Below are positions 6,259-8,958 of a stretch of DNA of 8,958 nucleotides, one piece after another. The stretch comes from an uncultured Collinsella sp. GTDB lineage: Bacteria; Actinomycetota; Coriobacteriia; Coriobacteriales; Coriobacteriaceae. The DNA lies in contig CAJKEF010000037.1 in the NCBI GenBank assembly GCA_905198825.1, forward strand, positions 1-8,958. The letters run 5' to 3'. The translations under genes were made by a program, and so were the position numbers. Position 1 is the first letter of the stretch, and the number at the start of each line of letters is the position of its first letter. A model generated the notes under the pieces. The model was not told the origin of the DNA and did not search any database. It saw only the letters and a list, made by a program, of their open reading frames with translations.

Positions 6259-7383
6259 ATGTCGGAAAATATTGAGCAGCCGTTGCCCAGCACGTTTGAG
6301 GAGTTCAACGAGCAGCGCAAGGCGGCGTTTATTCGCGTCAAGGATTATAAGCAGGCGGGTAATCGTCTGGTCGGCTTTTTGTGCAGCTATACGCCGCTCG
6401 AGATTATCGATGCCGCGGGCGCTGCAAGCGTCGCTCTGTGTGGTACGTCCGACGAGGTGATTCCCGAGGCCGAGAAGGTGCTGCCGGCAAATCTCTGCCC
6501 GCTCATCAAGTCGACGTACGGTTTTGCCTACTCGCAAAAGTGCCCGTTTACGTACTTTAGCGACATGATCATCGGCGAGACCACCTGCGACGGCAAGAAG
6601 AAGATGTACGAGCTACTCAACGAGCTCAAGCGCACGCACATTCTGCACCTGCCACAGGGTCGCGATCGCGCCTACGAGCGCGAGGGCTGGTACGAGGAGT
6701 GCCGCCTGCTCAAGGAGGAGCTCGAGGGCTTCTACGGCATCACGATTACCGACGATGACCTGCGCGCTGCCGTCCGTCGCCGCAACCGCTTGCGTGCGGC
6801 CCAGCTCGACATGTTTGCGCTGCAGGCCAATCAGCCGGCGGCTATGAGCGGCGTCGACCTGATGAGCACCATGTTTGCCGGTACGTTCAGCTTTGATATC
6901 GAGGCCTATACGCAGCAGCTGGAGCAAAAGGTTGCCAAGCTGCGCGAGGCCTACGACGCGGGCGAGCGCCCGGTCGCGGCGGATGCCAAGCGCATTCTGA
7001 TCACCGGCTGCCCGGTGGGCGGCGTGATCAACAAAATCGGCCGCACCATCGAGTCCAACGGCGGCGTGGTCGTGTGCATGGACGACTGCTCGGGCGAGCG
7101 CACGGCGGCCATGATGATCGACCCGGAGGCTCCCGATATCCTTCGCGTCATCGCCGACCGCTACCTGGACATTAACTGCTCGGTCATGACGCCCAACGAC
7201 GGTCGTATGGAAAACACGCTGGCCATGTGCGAGAAGTATCACGTCGATGGCGTGGTGGAGAGCGTGCTCCAGGCGTGCCACACCTTCAACGTTGAGAGTG
7301 CGCGCATGCAGGAGGCCGTCGAGGGTGCGGGCATTCCGTACATGAAGATTGAGACCGACTACAGCAACGGCGACATGGGCTAG
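6259..7383 (+). CDS. 2-hydroxyacyl-CoA dehydratase / double-cubane cluster family protein, paralogue 2 (YjiM-like), cut short by an amber codon
   Basis: As read, 374 residues. It resembles E. coli YjiM nearly end to end, with six conserved cysteines at 80, 95, 110, 277, 307 and 340. The first three have the same 15/15 spacing as in paralogue 1. It also has C251 in ITGCPVGG, which paralogue 1 lacks. Like paralogue 1, it is inferred to hold a double-cubane or paired iron-sulfur cluster and to be reduced by the activator encoded next. ATG 6259 follows AAGGAG (6249-6254) by four bases. The frame stops at TAG 7381-7383 just after TDYSNGDMG, where the family continues with Gln and a final helix. 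The expected tail (IETRIAAFIETL) follows the TAG in the same frame and ends at 7420-7422. One C-to-T change explains this. TAG is the usual stop in this window, so the protein is probably truncated by 13 residues, possibly still functional. Confidence 0.85.
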   Translation: MSENIEQPLPSTFEEFNEQRKAAFIRVKDYKQAGNRLVGFLCSYTPLEIIDAAGAASVALCGTSDEVIPEAEKVLPANLCPLIKSTYGFAYSQKCPFTYFSDMIIGETTCDGKKKMYELLNELKRTHILHLPQGRDRAYEREGWYEECRLLKEELEGFYGITITDDDLRAAVRRRNRLRAAQLDMFALQANQPAAMSGVDLMSTMFAGTFSFDIEAYTQQLEQKVAKLREAYDAGERPVAADAKRILITGCPVGGVINKIGRTIESNGGVVVCMDDCSGERTAAMMIDPEAPDILRVIADRYLDINCSVMTPNDGRMENTLAMCEKYHVDGVVESVLQACHTFNVESARMQEAVEGAGIPYMKIETDYSNGDMG

Positions 7384-7422
7384 ATCGAGACCCGCATCGC
7401 CGCCTTCATCGAAACCCTCTAG
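7381..7422 (+). other. Amber codon and preserved C-terminal tail of paralogue 2
   Basis: TAG at 7381-7383 stands exactly where paralogue 1 has the Gln of GQLQTRIEAFLETI. Reading through gives 12 further codons, IETRIAAFIETL, and a second TAG at 7420-7422. The tail is unmistakably homologous, so the interruption is recent, a sequencing error, or read through. Confidence 0.85.
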
Positions 7423-7520
7423 CTTCCTCAGGCACCGGTTCTTGCCCCTCAAACCGTCGCTTGCGTACCCAAAGTACGCTGCGCTCCTCTTTCGGGGCAA
7501 TCTCCGGCACCTGAGAAACC
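7423..7520 (+). repeat. Intergenic hairpin repeat, copy B
   Basis: This is the second copy of the element at 6118-6220 and begins at the final stop of the readthrough frame. Stem arms: CTCAGG (7428-7432 region) with CCTGAG (7510-7515), CCGG with CCGG, TTGCCCC (7442-7448) with GGGGCAA (7494-7500), and GCGTAC with GTACGC at the tip. A CA/CA internal mismatch is shared by both copies. The remaining stretch to 7577 holds only a short GGCGC/GCGCC hairpin (7530-7545) and the ribosome site of the activator gene. Confidence 0.75.
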
Positions 7521-7577
7521 TAGAGCTAAGGCGCCTGAACGCGCCGCTGTCTTTGATGTTTAGATTGGGAGAGAGCC

Positions 7578-8342
7578 ATGATAGGGATCGGGATCGATAT
7601 CGGGTCTACGGCGGCCAAGGCTGCTGTGGTCGATGGGGAGGGTTCGGTGGCGTGGACGTGCGTGCAGCCAACCGGGTTCTCCTCGGTCGATGCTTCCGAG
7701 CGGCTGCGCGAGGCACTGGCAGCGGCGGGTTATGACGTGGCTGCCGACGACGCGCGCGTGGTCGCGACCGGCTACGGTCGTGTCGCCGTGCCCTATGCGC
7801 ACAAGGTCGTGACCGAGATCACCTGCCACGGCACCGGTGCCGTGCGCCTGTTTGGCGATCACGGCACGGTGATTGACGTGGGCGGCCAGGACACCAAGGT
7901 CATCCAGCTTAAAGGCGGCCGCGTGGTCAAATTTGCCATGAACGACAAGTGCGCTGCCGGCACGGGGCGCTTTCTGGAGATCATGGCCGACCGCCTAGGC
8001 ATTTCCCAGCAGCAGATGGCCGACCTGGCGCGTTCCGGCGAGCCCACCAAGATTAGCAGCATGTGCACGGTGTTTGCCGAAAGCGAGGTTATCAGCCTGA
8101 TCGGTCGCGGTGAGCCGCGCGAGAACATTGCGCGTGGCGTGATCGACAGCGTGGTTTCGCGCGTGGCGACCATGGCCGGGCAGGCCGCGGGCGCCCCGTA
8201 CTATCTGACCGGCGGCCTGTGCGAAAACGCCTATGTCGTTGAACGGTTGGGCGAGCTACTGGGGTCGCCGGTGACCACCTCGCCCCAGGCTCGCTTTGCC
8301 GGAGCGATCGGCGCGGCGATTCGCGCACAGGCGCTAGGGTGA
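7578..8342 (+). CDS. ATP-dependent activator of 2-hydroxyacyl-CoA dehydratase family (HgdC/YjiL-like, BadF/BadG/BcrA/BcrD ATPase)
   Basis: This 254-residue protein has the usual length for HgdC-type archerases, homodimeric ATPases with one [4Fe-4S] cluster between the subunits. They use ATP hydrolysis to fire a low-potential electron into the partner. The ASKHA fold motifs are clear: phosphate-1 GIGIDIGSTAAK (3-14), phosphate-2 VIDVGGQDTK (98-107), and an adenosine-type LTGGLCENAYV near 209-219. The two cluster cysteines are C125 in NDKCAAGTGRFLE and C163 in SSMCTVFAESEVISL. ATG 7578 has GGGAGAGA (7567-7574) just upstream. It follows the two dehydratase-like genes, and one activator probably serves both. 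The stop is TGA 8340-8342, and selD begins 69 bases later in the same direction. Electron donor (ferredoxin or flavodoxin) is not encoded here. Confidence 0.92.
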   Translation: MIGIGIDIGSTAAKAAVVDGEGSVAWTCVQPTGFSSVDASERLREALAAAGYDVAADDARVVATGYGRVAVPYAHKVVTEITCHGTGAVRLFGDHGTVIDVGGQDTKVIQLKGGRVVKFAMNDKCAAGTGRFLEIMADRLGISQQQMADLARSGEPTKISSMCTVFAESEVISLIGRGEPRENIARGVIDSVVSRVATMAGQAAGAPYYLTGGLCENAYVVERLGELLGSPVTTSPQARFAGAIGAAIRAQALG

Positions 8343-8371
8343 TGTATCGGCCGTGGAAGCGCGTTCATGCG

Positions 8372-8377
8372 TATACT
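8372..8377 (+). promoter_or_regulatory. Possible -10 box ahead of selD
   Basis: TATACT stands 35 bases before the selD start in the 69-base gap. No convincing -35 lies 16-18 bases upstream, so selD may equally be transcribed from the upstream operon. Confidence 0.25.
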
Positions 8378-8411
8378 GGGATGCATTGTTTGTGTTTGAG
8401 AGGAGGTATCG

Positions 8412-8958
8412 ATGGCTGACGATCAGATTAAGCTCACGTCTATGACGGCCGCGAGCGGTTGAGCCGCTAAGCTGGCTCCCGGAGCCCTCGCCCAGGTCCT
8501 GGGCGATTTACCCAATGTGCATAACGACAACTTGCTCGTGGGGTTCGATACCTCTGACGATGCGAGCGTCTTCCGCGTAGGGGAGAACCTGGGCCTCGTG
8601 CAGTCCATCGACTTCTTCCCACCGATGGTCGACGACCCGTTCCTGTTTGGCCAGATTGCGGCGGCAAACTCGCTGTCGGACATATACGCCATGGGTGGAC
8701 GACCGAGCCATGCCATGAACTTGCTGTGCATCCCGAGCTGTCTGGGCGTTGAGGTTGCCGGTCAGATTCTGGCGGGCGGCGCCGACAAGTGCGTCGAGGC
8801 GGGCTGCTCCATCGCGGGCGGCCACACCATCAACGACGACGAGCCCAAGTACGGCCTGTCCGTGAGCGGTTTTGTGCCGCTCGACCGCATGCTCGCCAAC
8901 AGTGGCGCGCGCGTGGGTGATGTTCTGCTGCTGACCAAGGCGGTCGGCTCGGGCATTA
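8412..8958 (+). CDS. selD: Selenophosphate synthase SelD, selenocysteine-containing (3' partial)
   Basis: SelD makes selenophosphate from selenide and ATP, the selenium donor for selenocysteine and selenouridine. ATG 8412 follows a strong ribosome site, GAGGAGGT (8400-8407). Codon 17 is an in-frame TGA (8460-8462), and the frame then stays open to the window end for 165 more codons. The context AASG-U17-AAK20 matches the E. coli active site GAG-C17-GCK20, so TGA falls on the catalytic residue and the essential Lys20 is kept. The second E. coli cysteine (C19) is Ala here. Downstream hallmarks are the substrate aspartates in SIDFFPPMVDDPF, the block IAAANSLSDIYAMGG, and GGHTINDDEPKYGLSVSG. Sec at this position is known in SelD of other bacteria, so TGA is read as selenocysteine, not as a stop. 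A caller using plain stops would lose the N-terminus. The C-terminal half lies beyond the window. Confidence 0.93.
8460..8462 (+). other. Selenocysteine codon (UGA) of selD
   Basis: This TGA is the only stop in the selD frame between 8412 and 8958 and aligns with catalytic Cys17 of E. coli SelD, with the key lysine three codons on. It implies that the cell has SelA, SelB and a tRNA-Sec, none of which is in this window. Confidence 0.92.
8463..8504 (+). promoter_or_regulatory. Candidate bacterial SECIS element of selD
   Basis: Two hairpins follow the UGA within coding sequence. The first is GGCTC/GAGCC with a CCG loop (8474-8486), about 16 bases after the UGA. The second is GCCCAG/CTGGGC with a GTC loop (8490-8504), which also contains an AGGUC string like the SelB-binding loop of E. 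coli fdhF. Either lies in the distance range usual for bacterial SECIS. Which one SelB reads is not decidable by eye. Confidence 0.55.

Noticed and set aside
7381..7383. TAG as pyrrolysine or a general stop-to-sense recoding
   Set aside because: TAG ends at least five other genes in the window, and the residue expected here is Gln, so a point mutation or error is the simpler reading.
6613..7500. A 295-codon minus-strand frame opposite paralogue 2, and a 258-codon one opposite modC (3687-4463)
   Set aside because: These show the same antisense shadow effect, with no ribosome site or domain, and both overlap strongly conserved + strand proteins.
1..8958. CRISPR arrays, tRNA or rRNA genes, insertion sequences
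   Set aside because: No regularly spaced direct repeats, no cloverleaf-like segment with tRNA signatures, and no transposase-like protein were seen.

Overview
The window comes from a GC-rich anaerobe. The gene set (molybdopterin assembly, molybdate uptake, iron-sulfur dehydratase-like reductases, a selenocysteine-containing SelD) and the GC-rich codon use fit a gut Actinomycetota of the Coriobacteriia (Collinsella-like). This placement is inference from style and content; no marker gene is present.

Layout, all genes on the + strand. (1) 1-730: 3' end of moeA and a complete mog/moaB-type gene, closed by a strong terminator (744-780). (2) 781-4391: a molybdate uptake operon modA-modB-modC. It has a promoter carrying two matching 18-bp palindromes, a Tat-type lipoprotein ModA, a ModB with an unexpected N-terminal extracytoplasmic domain of about 185 residues, and a ModC ATPase, and it ends at a terminator (4403-4436). 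(3) 4392-4820: a 429-nt region without a conventional gene. It holds promoter-like boxes, three inverted repeats and two small overlapping ORFs, and looks like a structured leader. (4) 4821-8342: two diverged paralogues of the 2-hydroxyacyl-CoA dehydratase / double-cubane-cluster protein family, each with six matching cysteines, followed by their ATP-dependent activator (YjiM/YjiL-like). Each paralogue is followed by a copy of a ~100-nt imperfect hairpin repeat. The second paralogue is cut 13 codons short by a TAG where family members have glutamine. (5) 8412-8958: the start of selD, with an in-frame TGA at codon 17 exactly where the catalytic Cys/Sec lies. A standard ORF caller would miss or mis-start this gene.

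How the genes may work together: moeA, mog and modABC supply molybdenum (or tungsten) cofactor, and selD supplies selenophosphate. Both are needed by enzymes such as Sec-containing formate dehydrogenase, none of which is in the window. The two dehydratase-like proteins and the activator form a candidate low-potential, ATP-driven reductase system of unknown substrate. This system, with its structured leader, hairpin repeats, amber codon and selD neighbour, is the least explained part of the window.
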